In this document: positions 7,954-16,487 of the stretch, piece after piece | Numbering within the stretch: the stretch's first letter is position 1 | How the letters are laid out: every line of letters starts with the position of its first letter | Source of the DNA: Treponema sp. | Lineage (GTDB): Bacteria; Spirochaetota; Spirochaetia; Treponematales; Treponemataceae | Reading direction: 5' to 3' | DNA length: 35,755 bases | NCBI GenBank assembly: GCA_022640795.1 | Contig: JALCCK010000025.1 | Coordinates: forward strand, 1 to 35,755 | The notes under the pieces: model-generated | Told to the model about the DNA's origin: nothing | The model's database searches: none | The model's input: the letters and a program-made list of their open reading frames with translations, nothing else | Translations under genes and position numbers: made by a program

Positions 7954-9066
7954 CTAATTGCCAACCGACAACATCTGCGCGACTTTTTTGATTTCTTTCG
8001 CATTGGTTTCGAGAAAATCGCGGTAACCACAGTATTTTCCCCGCCCGGTCAGATACATTTCATGTTTCATCCGCGGGCAGCCGCCTCCGCACAGCGGGTG
8101 ATACGGACAGCTCCTGCAGAGAGCCGAGTCAGTACGTTTCCGTGCAATAAATGATTGAGCGGGAGCGGCGGAAAGCAGCTCGGTAACGCTGTCTTCTGTT
8201 ATGTTTCCGGTCCTCCATTTGTCGAGTACGTAAAAATCACAGGGATAGACGCTTCCGTCCGCTTCGACGACGAGCTGCGGCTGGCAGCTGCCGGTAAAGC
8301 CGCAGGCAGACACCAGATGCCGTACCAGCAGATTAAAAAGATCATCGAAAAACTTGATGCTGATATATTTCCCCTGTTCCAGATCGTGTTTCCAGAGCGA
8401 AAACAGTGTCGTGTAAAAAGAAGCAAACAGTTGCGGCGAGAGTGCCGTACGGTGCTGCTTTTTTCCGGATAAATCATCAAGGCAGGGGACAAACTGGATA
8501 TACCTGATTCTGTTGCTTTTGATGAACTTCCATACTTTTTTCGGACTTTGAGCCATCTGTGCCGTTAGAACAGAAAGTATATTGTATTCTGCATGAAAGC
8601 GGTCGAGCCTTCGTTTTGTTTCAAGAACCCGGGTGAACGTACCGTTGCCCTGCCGGTCTCTTCGATATGCATCGTGAAATGTTTGATCTCCGTCGATTGA
8701 AAGCCCGACGAGAAATTTCTTTTCGACAAGAAATGCGCACCAGGTATCGTCCAGCAGCAATCCGTTTGTCTGAATGACAAAATGATACGGAACGGGACGG
8801 TGCCATGCCTCGACGGTTTCGACGAAGTACCTGAAATAATCCAGTCCCGCCATCGTCGGTTCTCCGCCCTGGAAGGCAAACGTAATTTCATCGTCTGCAT
8901 GCATATTCTTGAAAACGTTATCAATCATGCGTTCCGTGGTTTCTTTTGTCATGATGCCGTACGATTTGACTGCGCGGAGATTGCTGACGTCCGCGTAAAA
9001 GCAGTACGTGCAGCGCATATTACACAGTGATGAAGCAGGTTTTATCAGTATCGTCAGGTTTTTCAT
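7954..9066 (-). CDS. Anaerobic sulfatase-maturating enzyme (radical SAM, SPASM)
   Basis: 370 residues. The radical SAM cluster motif C15-x3-C19-x2-C22 (CNMRCTYCFY) is followed by FQGGEPTMAG and VGLSIDGDQTFHDAYRRDRQG, the latter typical of anSME enzymes. The C-terminal half carries the SPASM cysteines (VYPCDFYVLDKWRTGNI, LCRSCPYHPLCGGGCPRMKH), and the D of PCDFY corresponds to the catalytic base proposed in anSME. The enzyme oxidises the active-site Cys of sulfatases to formylglycine without oxygen. The Cys-type sulfatase at 892 is the obvious client. The gene has its own promoter on the opposite strand, so it is not part of the sulfatase operon and could serve other sulfatases too. Confidence 0.93.
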   Translation of the reverse strand: MKNLTILIKPASSLCNMRCTYCFYADVSNLRAVKSYGIMTKETTERMIDNVFKNMHADDEITFAFQGGEPTMAGLDYFRYFVETVEAWHRPVPYHFVIQTNGLLLDDTWCAFLVEKKFLVGLSIDGDQTFHDAYRRDRQGNGTFTRVLETKRRLDRFHAEYNILSVLTAQMAQSPKKVWKFIKSNRIRYIQFVPCLDDLSGKKQHRTALSPQLFASFYTTLFSLWKHDLEQGKYISIKFFDDLFNLLVRHLVSACGFTGSCQPQLVVEADGSVYPCDFYVLDKWRTGNITEDSVTELLSAAPAQSFIARKRTDSALCRSCPYHPLCGGGCPRMKHEMYLTGRGKYCGYRDFLETNAKEIKKVAQMLSVGN

Positions 9067-9081
9067 AAAAATCTCTCTGTT

Positions 9082-9110
9082 ATGATATTTTTAAAACAGA
9101 AGTCTGTCAA
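9082..9110 (-). promoter_or_regulatory. Sigma70-type promoter of the anSME gene
   Basis: On the minus strand TTGACA (9110-9105), 17 bp, TATCAT (9087-9082). The leader would be only about 8-9 nt and includes GAGAGA before the ATG at 9066. Confidence 0.8.
9096..9107. promoter_or_regulatory. Short palindrome in the anSME promoter spacer
   Basis: ACAGA-AG-TCTGT is a perfect 5+2+5 inverted repeat covering part of the -35 and the spacer. It could be an operator but is short enough to be chance. It does not resemble the sulfatase operon palindrome. Confidence 0.3.
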
Positions 9111-9205
9111 TTATGTGGAAAAATCACTGTCTCGCAGCTTGTCGAAGGTACGGGTTACCACCTCCGAATTCGTACGTCTCGTGTTGCGCCACGGTTCTGT
9201 ACATA

Positions 9206-9234
9206 TTGAGATAGAGTTTGTTTTACTATATACT
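9206..9234 (+). promoter_or_regulatory. Sigma70-type promoter of uvrA
   Basis: TTGAGA (9206-9211), 17 bp, TATACT (9229-9234). The predicted start of transcription (9240-9242) coincides with the GTG start codon of uvrA. Confidence 0.75.
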
Positions 9235-9241
9235 TGACGAC

Positions 9242-12178
9242 GTGAATATAATTGAACCGAGTGAAAAAATCGTTATAAAAGGTGCCCGTGAGCATAATTT
9301 AAAGAATATCGATGTGGAAATTCCGCGGAATAAACTGGTCGTTATTTCCGGTCTTTCAGGGTCCGGCAAGAGTTCACTGGCTTTTGATACGCTTTTTGCA
9401 GAGGGACAGCGGCGTTATGTTGAAAGCCTTTCTGCCTATGCACGGCAGTTTCTTGGCCAGATGGATAAACCCGACGTTGATTTTATCGGAGGACTTTCTC
9501 CTGCCATTTCTATCGAACAGAAGACGACCCATAAGAATCCGCGTTCGACGGTGGGTACGGTAACTGAAATATATGACTATTACCGTTTACTGTTTGCACG
9601 GGTCGGTAAACCGCACTGCCCGAACTGCGGCCGGGAAATAAAAGAGCAGACGGTCGATCAGATTATCGATACGATTATGTCGTGGAGCGAAGGAACAAAA
9701 CTTGAAATTCTTTCGCCGGTCGTCCGGGGCAGAAAGGGAGAACATCAGAAAGTTCTCGACGATGCCAGAAAATCCGGTTTTATCAGGGCACGGATAGACG
9801 GTCTCAAAGTCGAACTTGATGATTCGATAAAACTCGACAAACAGAAGAAACACACGATTGAACTGATTGTTGACCGGATTGTCCTGCACGCCGACGTGCG
9901 GAAACGTCTGGCGGATTCGGTGGAAACGGCGCTTTCAATCAGTGCCGGTATTATTACCGTCGTACGCCGTATCGCTAAAACGGATACCGCGTACGATGAA
10001 ATAGTCGAAAGAATTCATGAAGAAGGAAAAACTGCTGATCTGTCGAAGGATTTTCTTGAACAGGAAGTGTTTTTTTCACAGAAAAATTCCTGTCCCGACT
10101 GCGGAATTTCCATACCCGAGCTGCAGCCGCGTCTTTTTTCATTCAATAATCCATTCGGGGCCTGTCCGGAATGTACCGGTCTGGGTGAAAAAATGGAATT
10201 CGATATTGATCTTATGATCCCTGACCGTTCGCTGTCGTTTAACGAAGGCGGTCTTTTACCGTACAATCCGAAATCTGCATGGAACAGAAGCCGGTATCAG
10301 GGACTCGCCGATGTATACGGGTGGACGCTCGATACGCCGTTTAATCAGCTGTCCGAAAAACAGTGGCGGGTTCTGCTGAACGGTTCCGATCGGCCGATTC
10401 ATTTTGAATATGAAAAGCAGAGTGGTGAAGGCCATTCCGTGTATAATCAGCGGTGGATCGGCGTTATGGGCGATATGAAGCGCAGGTATGCGGAAACATT
10501 CAGCGACGGTCAGCGGCAGAATCTTGAAAAATACATGGCGCACCGGGAATGTTCGACCTGCCATGGAAAAAGGCTTCGTCCGGAAGCGCTCGCCGTGACG
10601 GTCGGTGGCAAAAATATATGGGAACTTACGCAGCTTTCTGTCGAAGATTCTCTCAAATTTTTTGATTCGATAACGTTTACCGAAACGGAAAAGAAAATTA
10701 TAGTCCAGATAGAGAAAGAAATCAGTAACCGGCTTCACTTTTTGAAAAATGTCGGTCTTGAATATCTGACGCTGGAACGGCAGTCTGCAACATTGAGCGG
10801 CGGCGAGGCACAGCGTATCCGTCTTGCAACGCAGATCGGGTCGAGCCTGATGGGGGTTATGTATATTCTGGACGAACCGTCCATCGGATTACATCAGCGG
10901 GACAACCAGCGGCTGATAGATACTCTGACGTATCTGAGAAATCAGGGAAATTCCGTTATTGTCGTGGAACACGATGAACAGACGCTTCGTACCGCCGACT
11001 GGATTGTCGATCTCGGACCAGGAGCGGGAGTTCACGGCGGTGCTGTTGTGGCATCTGGAACACCGGAGCAGGTCATGCAGGTAAAGGACAGTCTGACCGG
11101 TCAGTATCTCGCCGGTGTGTTGAAAATGGATATTCCTGCGGAACGACGGAAAGGAAACGGAAAATTTATTTCACTTTCCGGTGTAACGGAACATAACCTC
11201 AAAAACATCGGGATTACCATTCCGCTTGGAACTTTCACCTGTATTACCGGTGTTTCAGGTTCCGGTAAATCGACACTTCTGAGCGATGTGCTGTTTCCAG
11301 CTGTCAGCAATAAAATTATGCGTTCCTCACTTCCGGTCGGTGCTTTTAAAGAACTTACCGGGCTCGGGAATATCGACAAGGTTATCAATATCGATCAGAG
11401 TCCTATCGGCAGAACACCTCGTTCAAACCCGGCAACCTATGTGGGCGTCTTCAACGGAATCCGTGATCTCTTTGCATCGCTGCCGGAGGCGAAAGCAAAA
11501 GGTTATAAACCGGGCAGATTCAGTTTTAATGTTCCCGGCGGCCGGTGTGAAAACTGTAAAGGTGCGGGAACTATTACGATTGAAATGAATTTTCTTCCGG
11601 ACGTGTATATTCAGTGTGACGTTTGCCGCGGCAAGCGGTTCAATCAGGAAACGCTTGCTGTCCGTTATAAAGGAAAAAATATTTGCGATGTACTTGAAAT
11701 GACAATTGAAGAGGCTTGTGATTTCTTTGCACATATTCCGCATATTGCACGAAAACTTGAAACATTAAAGTCCGTCGGCCTCGGGTATATTGAACTCGGG
11801 CAGTCGGCACTTACACTTTCCGGCGGTGAAGCACAGCGGGTAAAGCTAGCAAATGAACTTTCACGACGGTCGACAGGGAAGACTTTATATATTCTTGACG
11901 AACCGACCACCGGACTCCATTTTGCGGACGTAAAACAGCTTATGGAAGTTATCCAGCGGCTCGTCGATCAGGGGAATACGGTCGTGATGATCGAACACAA
12001 CCTTGACGTAATTTGTCAGGCCGACTATCTTATTGATCTGGGACCGGAAGGGGGAGAAAACGGCGGTACGATTATAGCAACCGGCACGCCGGAACAGGTC
12101 TCGCACTGCAAAAAGTCTTATACCGGCCAGTACGTTGCGGAGATGCTGGCCCGCGACAGGCAGCGTCGCAACAGCTAA
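9242..12178 (+). CDS. uvrA: Excinuclease ABC subunit A
   Basis: UvrA recognises bulky DNA lesions and loads UvrB in nucleotide excision repair. From the GTG at 9242 it has 978 residues, slightly longer than usual. Both ATPase modules are complete: first Walker A GLSGSGKS near residue 37 with signature [16 protein letters not shown], second Walker [10 protein letters not shown] with [16 protein letters not shown]. Zinc-binding pairs CPDCG...CPEC and CENCKG...CDVCRG are present. A longer reading from a TTG at 9218 would start inside the promoter and add eight residues not expected in the family, so GTG 9242 is preferred. No ribosome site precedes it and the mRNA appears leaderless. The LptD-like gene follows after 26 nt. 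Confidence 0.95.
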   Translation: MNIIEPSEKIVIKGAREHNLKNIDVEIPRNKLVVISGLSGSGKSSLAFDTLFAEGQRRYVESLSAYARQFLGQMDKPDVDFIGGLSPAISIEQKTTHKNPRSTVGTVTEIYDYYRLLFARVGKPHCPNCGREIKEQTVDQIIDTIMSWSEGTKLEILSPVVRGRKGEHQKVLDDARKSGFIRARIDGLKVELDDSIKLDKQKKHTIELIVDRIVLHADVRKRLADSVETALSISAGIITVVRRIAKTDTAYDEIVERIHEEGKTADLSKDFLEQEVFFSQKNSCPDCGISIPELQPRLFSFNNPFGACPECTGLGEKMEFDIDLMIPDRSLSFNEGGLLPYNPKSAWNRSRYQGLADVYGWTLDTPFNQLSEKQWRVLLNGSDRPIHFEYEKQSGEGHSVYNQRWIGVMGDMKRRYAETFSDGQRQNLEKYMAHRECSTCHGKRLRPEALAVTVGGKNIWELTQLSVEDSLKFFDSITFTETEKKIIVQIEKEISNRLHFLKNVGLEYLTLERQSATLSGGEAQRIRLATQIGSSLMGVMYILDEPSIGLHQRDNQRLIDTLTYLRNQGNSVIVVEHDEQTLRTADWIVDLGPGAGVHGGAVVASGTPEQVMQVKDSLTGQYLAGVLKMDIPAERRKGNGKFISLSGVTEHNLKNIGITIPLGTFTCITGVSGSGKSTLLSDVLFPAVSNKIMRSSLPVGAFKELTGLGNIDKVINIDQSPIGRTPRSNPATYVGVFNGIRDLFASLPEAKAKGYKPGRFSFNVPGGRCENCKGAGTITIEMNFLPDVYIQCDVCRGKRFNQETLAVRYKGKNICDVLEMTIEEACDFFAHIPHIARKLETLKSVGLGYIELGQSALTLSGGEAQRVKLANELSRRSTGKTLYILDEPTTGLHFADVKQLMEVIQRLVDQGNTVVMIEHNLDVICQADYLIDLGPEGGENGGTIIATGTPEQVSHCKKSYTGQYVAEMLARDRQRRNS

Positions 12179-12204
12179 ATGACAAATTCTGCGGGAGCAA
12201 CCTG

Positions 12205-15200
12205 ATGGGAGAGCTGAAACATTTCGGTTTTTGCGTACGGATAGCATATCTGTTTCTACTCCTTGCTGTTGCAGCTTTCTGGGTCTATCCGGAATCTGAC
12301 GTTTCTGCCGGGAAAAAAAGAACCGCCGGCGTTACGATAATAACGATCAGGAGTGCGGAACAGACTGATTACAGAACTGATAAGGTGACCGGCGATGACT
12401 GTGTTTTTCTTGAAGGAAATGTAAATCTGGAAATAAAAAAAGATGCCGTTGTAACGGAAATAACGGCCGATACGGTAAATTACAATCGTACGACCGATAT
12501 GTTGTATGCGGAGGGATCTGTTCATCTTTCCCGCAGCGGCGGTACCGACGGCGATGAAACGGCAACTGCCGGCAGCCTGCTTATAAATACAGCCACGCTT
12601 GAAGGAGTTTTCGATGACGGACGCATTGTCCAGACAAGTTCCGATAGTATCAATCTGCCGTCCGGTTCGACGCTGATTGTTGCATCCGACCTGTTCGGAA
12701 GAGATAATTCCGGTACGATAGCTTTTAAAAACGGAAATCTGACTTTCTGCGATGATAAAAATCCTCACTGGCGGATAAAAGCTTCCCGGATATGGCTCCT
12801 GCCCGGAAATGAATTTGCTTTTTTTAACGCACTGCTGTATGTCGGATTTTTTCCCGTTTTGTATCTTCCTGCATTTTATTACCCAAAGGATGAACTTGTT
12901 TTTAATCCCGTTTTCGGACTGCGGTCGCGGGAAGGTTATTTTTTTCAGACGACGACTTATCTTTATGGTAGAAAACCGCTTGATACGACTTCATCATCGG
13001 ACGATAGCGATGATGACAGCAGCTTGTACAATTTTCTCCGGCCGTCAACCCTTAAACAGCAGGAACGGCAGGGGCTGATGATTCATAATCTTGACGAAGA
13101 TTATAAAGGTTCTACTGATAACTATTTAAAAATTATGGCTGACTGGTATGCTAATTTGGGAGGTATGGCGGGGCTGGAAGGTCAGTGGAAACCGGGAAAA
13201 TACATTTCGTCTCTGACCGGCAATCTTGAGCTGGGATTCAGCAATACCATTTTTGAGGACGGTTCCGTTTATATGCCGGAGTCTTCGTCCGGTACGGTGT
13301 ATGCCGATTCTTCATATTTTTTTGGCCAGAAACTTCCGTTCAGGTATAGCGGCAGTCTGGACCTTTCTGTTTCCAAGCCGTTCAAATTGAAATTATCACT
13401 GCCGTTATATTCCGATCCGTATTTTAACACTGACTTTAACGATCGGACGGAGACAATGGACTGGATTGATTATTTGTTAAGCAATCCGTCGACGACGGAT
13501 GAAGAAGACGAGGATACGACAGAAGTGTCCTCGTATACCTGGAGTCTGACGGGTTCTTATTCACTGCCATTGCCGGATTTCGTCAAACCGTATATTTCTT
13601 CTGTTTCGTTATCCAGTTTTTCGTCTTCAATAGCTTTTGCAGCTGTTTCTGCAGCGCTGGATTCGACTGACGACGACTGGGAATCTTATACCCCTGAACG
13701 TAAATTTTACAGTCCGTCGCTGATAATACCGCTCAAAGCTGCCCTGACGGTTACCGGAACATTATTTTCGTACAAATCCGGAGCAGCATCTGCTTCGTCT
13801 GCCGGTGCGGACTATGAATTCGGACTGACAGCCCCTGAGAACCTGACAGTTCCCGATCAGAAAAAGGAATCTGCTGCAGACAGTACGTCAGATAAAGGAA
13901 ACGATCCGGAAAAATCACCTGAGTCACCACAATCTTCTGCACCGTCTGCAACTGCCGGCGATCCGGAAAAATCAACAGACACAGCTTTCGACGAATCTGC
14001 ACTTCCTAAAATAGCCTATGCTGCTCCCGACATTCAGACTCTTGATCTTTTAAGTTATACGCTGAGCTATAAAATTTCCATCAGTTACACGTCTCAAATA
14101 GCTTATTCGACAGACCCCGATGATATACCGACCGGTGCAGATTTTTCATGGACAAACCAAAAATCACGTATGTATATATTGAAAGTTCCGATAGCTTTGA
14201 CAAGCTCTCTGGGATATCTGGGGAATTTGTTCAATATGAATAACACGCTGGAATTTGACCCGGTCATGCAGGATCACCCGTACATTTCCGACGAATATTA
14301 TTCATCGTCGAGCAGTGCTTCTCTTAAAAAAACGGATTATGCAGCCCGCCAGGCGGATATCGTGAATACGAATAAAATTTCGATAAAACCGTTTTCCTAT
14401 ACGCAGTATTTTAAAGATACCGGTATTACATACAATACGACGCTCAAGCTGCTCAGAACAGAATTTATCGGAGATGCAGATAACCCTGACTGGGACTATT
14501 TGACGCTTGACTGGACTGATGAGGATTCCGTAACGACTCATTCGCTGGATTTCACGTTTTCGGCTGATGAAGGGAATGATTTTTCACAATCGCTGATACT
14601 CTCTACAACACTGCCGCCGCAAGTCGACGAATACTACGGAACGCTGGAACTGTCGTTTCCGTTCGTAACGTTTAGCGCTGAAACCGGCATTGAACAGGAA
14701 AGCTCTACGGATTCAACATGGGTTAAAGAAGATTTTAAGCAGGCGCTGTCCGTTAAACTTTTTTCAAACATTCTGAAGTTTACGGAATCGTACAATTATG
14801 ATCTGGAAGAATCTCATAGTGATTCCATGAAACTTGCACTTACATGGGCTGATCTGCAGCTTTCATATGTCATGAAATATACGTACGGATATGATTTTGA
14901 TTCCGACGACGGATGGGTTGAACGTGATAAAGAAGAATTCCTTCCGTACAGTTTTAATCTTGCATATTCGACTCAAAATAAAAAATTTACCTACTGGAAC
15001 AATAAAATAAGTTTTGCGCCGTCGCTTTCGACAAGTATCGTAGCAGACCTGCTTGAACCAACGAACAGTTATTTTAAATTTATTCCCGCATTCACTTTTA
15101 AAATAAATGATTTTCTTGATTTGACATTCAGCTCTGAATCGAGAAATGATGTAATATACCGGTATGTTCAGGATGGTTTGGGAGAATCAGGCCGTATTCC

Positions 15201-15489
15201 GGGAGAAACGAATGTATTTACGGATCTTCTGAATTCGTTTATGTTTAACGATGATGCGAAAAGGAAGGCGTCTGGATTTAAATTAGAGAGTTTTTCGGTG
15301 GAGATAACGCATGATCTGCATGACTGGGATTTGAATGTTGATTTTGAAATAGAGCCCCGTTTTATTTCAAGTACGCAGTCTTATGATTTTAGTCCGTATT
15401 TTTCTGTTTCCGTCGTATGGCGTCCTATGCAGGGCATGAAAACAGAGATTGTCGACGATTACGGGACATGGGAACTTAATCCTGATTAA
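12205..15489 (+). CDS. lptD: LptD/OstA-like outer-membrane beta-barrel protein
   Basis: 1094 residues, larger than the roughly 780 of enterobacterial LptD. After an N-terminal hydrophobic segment (about residues 12-28), an OstA/LptA-like domain (about 50-170: CVFLEGNVNLEIKKDAVV, DTVNYNRTTDMLYAEGSVHL) leads into LYVGFFPVLYLPAFYYPKDE, a stretch typical of LptD, and then a long barrel of alternating aromatic-rich strands ending in WRPMQGMKTEI. A low-complexity Ser/Pro/Asp/Glu insertion (about residues 550-600) probably forms a loop. Treponemes are thought not to make LPS, and in Borrelia an LptD homologue has been linked to surface lipoprotein export, so the cargo here is open. It lies in the uvrA operon. 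Confidence 0.8.
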   Translation: MGELKHFGFCVRIAYLFLLLAVAAFWVYPESDVSAGKKRTAGVTIITIRSAEQTDYRTDKVTGDDCVFLEGNVNLEIKKDAVVTEITADTVNYNRTTDMLYAEGSVHLSRSGGTDGDETATAGSLLINTATLEGVFDDGRIVQTSSDSINLPSGSTLIVASDLFGRDNSGTIAFKNGNLTFCDDKNPHWRIKASRIWLLPGNEFAFFNALLYVGFFPVLYLPAFYYPKDELVFNPVFGLRSREGYFFQTTTYLYGRKPLDTTSSSDDSDDDSSLYNFLRPSTLKQQERQGLMIHNLDEDYKGSTDNYLKIMADWYANLGGMAGLEGQWKPGKYISSLTGNLELGFSNTIFEDGSVYMPESSSGTVYADSSYFFGQKLPFRYSGSLDLSVSKPFKLKLSLPLYSDPYFNTDFNDRTETMDWIDYLLSNPSTTDEEDEDTTEVSSYTWSLTGSYSLPLPDFVKPYISSVSLSSFSSSIAFAAVSAALDSTDDDWESYTPERKFYSPSLIIPLKAALTVTGTLFSYKSGAASASSAGADYEFGLTAPENLTVPDQKKESAADSTSDKGNDPEKSPESPQSSAPSATAGDPEKSTDTAFDESALPKIAYAAPDIQTLDLLSYTLSYKISISYTSQIAYSTDPDDIPTGADFSWTNQKSRMYILKVPIALTSSLGYLGNLFNMNNTLEFDPVMQDHPYISDEYYSSSSSASLKKTDYAARQADIVNTNKISIKPFSYTQYFKDTGITYNTTLKLLRTEFIGDADNPDWDYLTLDWTDEDSVTTHSLDFTFSADEGNDFSQSLILSTTLPPQVDEYYGTLELSFPFVTFSAETGIEQESSTDSTWVKEDFKQALSVKLFSNILKFTESYNYDLEESHSDSMKLALTWADLQLSYVMKYTYGYDFDSDDGWVERDKEEFLPYSFNLAYSTQNKKFTYWNNKISFAPSLSTSIVADLLEPTNSYFKFIPAFTFKINDFLDLTFSSESRNDVIYRYVQDGLGESGRIPGETNVFTDLLNSFMFNDDAKRKASGFKLESFSVEITHDLHDWDLNVDFEIEPRFISSTQSYDFSPYFSVSVVWRPMQGMKTEIVDDYGTWELNPD
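13902..13974 (+). repeat. 16-bp direct repeat inside the lptD-like gene
   Basis: CGATCCGGAAAAATCA occurs at 13902-13917 and 13959-13974, 57 bp apart (19 codons, in frame). It codes for DPEKS twice in the low-complexity insertion. Recombination between copies would add or remove 19 residues without a frameshift. Confidence 0.85.
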
Positions 15490-15491
15490 TC

Positions 15492-15520
15492 TTGACCAAA
15501 TGGCTGTCGCCGTTTACAAT
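15492..15520 (+). promoter_or_regulatory. Internal promoter upstream of phoH
   Basis: TTGACC (15492-15497), 17 bp, TACAAT (15515-15520), beginning 3 bp after the lptD stop. It implies a start of transcription near 15527 and supports GTG 15543 as the phoH start, because the longer TTG reading begins inside the -35 box. Confidence 0.75.
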
Positions 15521-15542
15521 TCAGTATATTTATAGAGGTTTT

Positions 15543-16487
15543 GTGGAATCGGCATATACGATAGTTGTCCCGGACACGAATGTTCTGTCTCATGTGTGCG
15601 GGACAAATGACAGCAACCTGAAACTCATTGAACAGCATCTCGGTGTTCCGGTGTTTACGCGCGGAAATGAAATTTCGATTGAAAACGATAATCCTGAGAT
15701 TTGTCAGCAATTCCGGTTTATTATAGACAGAATGGTTGATGAAATTGATGACGGAATTGAAGTCTGCGAGGATATGGTTGCGACAATAATGAATACACGG
15801 ACGCACGCGTCGATAGAGGACAGTACGATTACCGTTCCCGGGGCGGTCAGACGTGTGTATCCGCGGACGTCCCGTCAGGCGGACTACGTACAGCTTCTGC
15901 GCGGCCGTGATATGATATTCTGTACAGGACCGGCGGGCTGCGGCAAGACATATCTTGCTGTTGCCGAAGCGTTGTTTCTCGTACTGACCCGCAGAAAAGC
16001 AAGAATCATACTGACGCGGCCTGTCGTCGAGGCCGGCGAAAACCTCGGATTCCTTCCCGGAGATCTCGAACAGAAAATAAATCCGTATCTGCGGCCGCTG
16101 TACGATTCTATGGAAGCTATTCTTCCGCGCGAAATGGTAAAAAAGCTTTTTGAATCAGGTGTGATTGAAATAGCTCCACTTGCTTACATGCGTGGCCGGA
16201 CATTAAATAAAAGCGTTATCATACTCGATGAAGCACAGAATACGACACAGGAACAGATGAAAATGTTTCTTACCCGTATGGGAGAAGGTTCGAAGGTCTT
16301 TGTGACTGGAGATGTAACACAAGTTGATCTGCCGCGGAGAAGTCAGTCCGGGCTTATTCATGCGCTGCGGATTCTTTCCGGTATTCCGGAAATCGGTATC
16401 ATGGAAATGCAGGGAGAGGATGTCGTACGAAATCCGCTGGTCAGAAAAATAGTACAGGCTTATAACGATGCAGACGCTGGAAAATAA
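15543..16487 (+). CDS. phoH: PhoH-like ATPase (YbeZ family)
   Basis: 314 residues from the GTG at 15543, which has AGAGG just upstream and lies after the internal promoter. The N-terminal part (NDSNLKLIEQHLGVPVFTRGNEI) matches the KH-like region of YbeZ-type PhoH proteins. The P-loop is GPAGCGKTYLAVAEAL, Walker B is VIILDEAQNTT, and FVTGDVTQVDLP follows. PhoH/YbeZ is a phosphate-group NTPase often encoded with the endoribonuclease YbeY and thought to act with it on ribosomal RNA. Here ybeY lies two genes downstream in the same run, which fits. The next gene overlaps its end. Confidence 0.93.
   Translation: MESAYTIVVPDTNVLSHVCGTNDSNLKLIEQHLGVPVFTRGNEISIENDNPEICQQFRFIIDRMVDEIDDGIEVCEDMVATIMNTRTHASIEDSTITVPGAVRRVYPRTSRQADYVQLLRGRDMIFCTGPAGCGKTYLAVAEALFLVLTRRKARIILTRPVVEAGENLGFLPGDLEQKINPYLRPLYDSMEAILPREMVKKLFESGVIEIAPLAYMRGRTLNKSVIILDEAQNTTQEQMKMFLTRMGEGSKVFVTGDVTQVDLPRRSQSGLIHALRILSGIPEIGIMEMQGEDVVRNPLVRKIVQAYNDADAGK

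Noticed and set aside
8155..8472. 105-codon plus-strand open frame opposite the anSME gene
   Set aside because: It is a shadow of a well-supported minus-strand gene and shows no family features.
9113..9214. 33-codon Cys-containing open frame between the anSME and uvrA promoters
   Set aside because: No ribosome site, it overlaps both promoters, and its length is within chance expectation.
9218..9241. Upstream TTG start for uvrA
   Set aside because: It lies between the -35 and -10 boxes of the uvrA promoter and adds residues not typical of the family.
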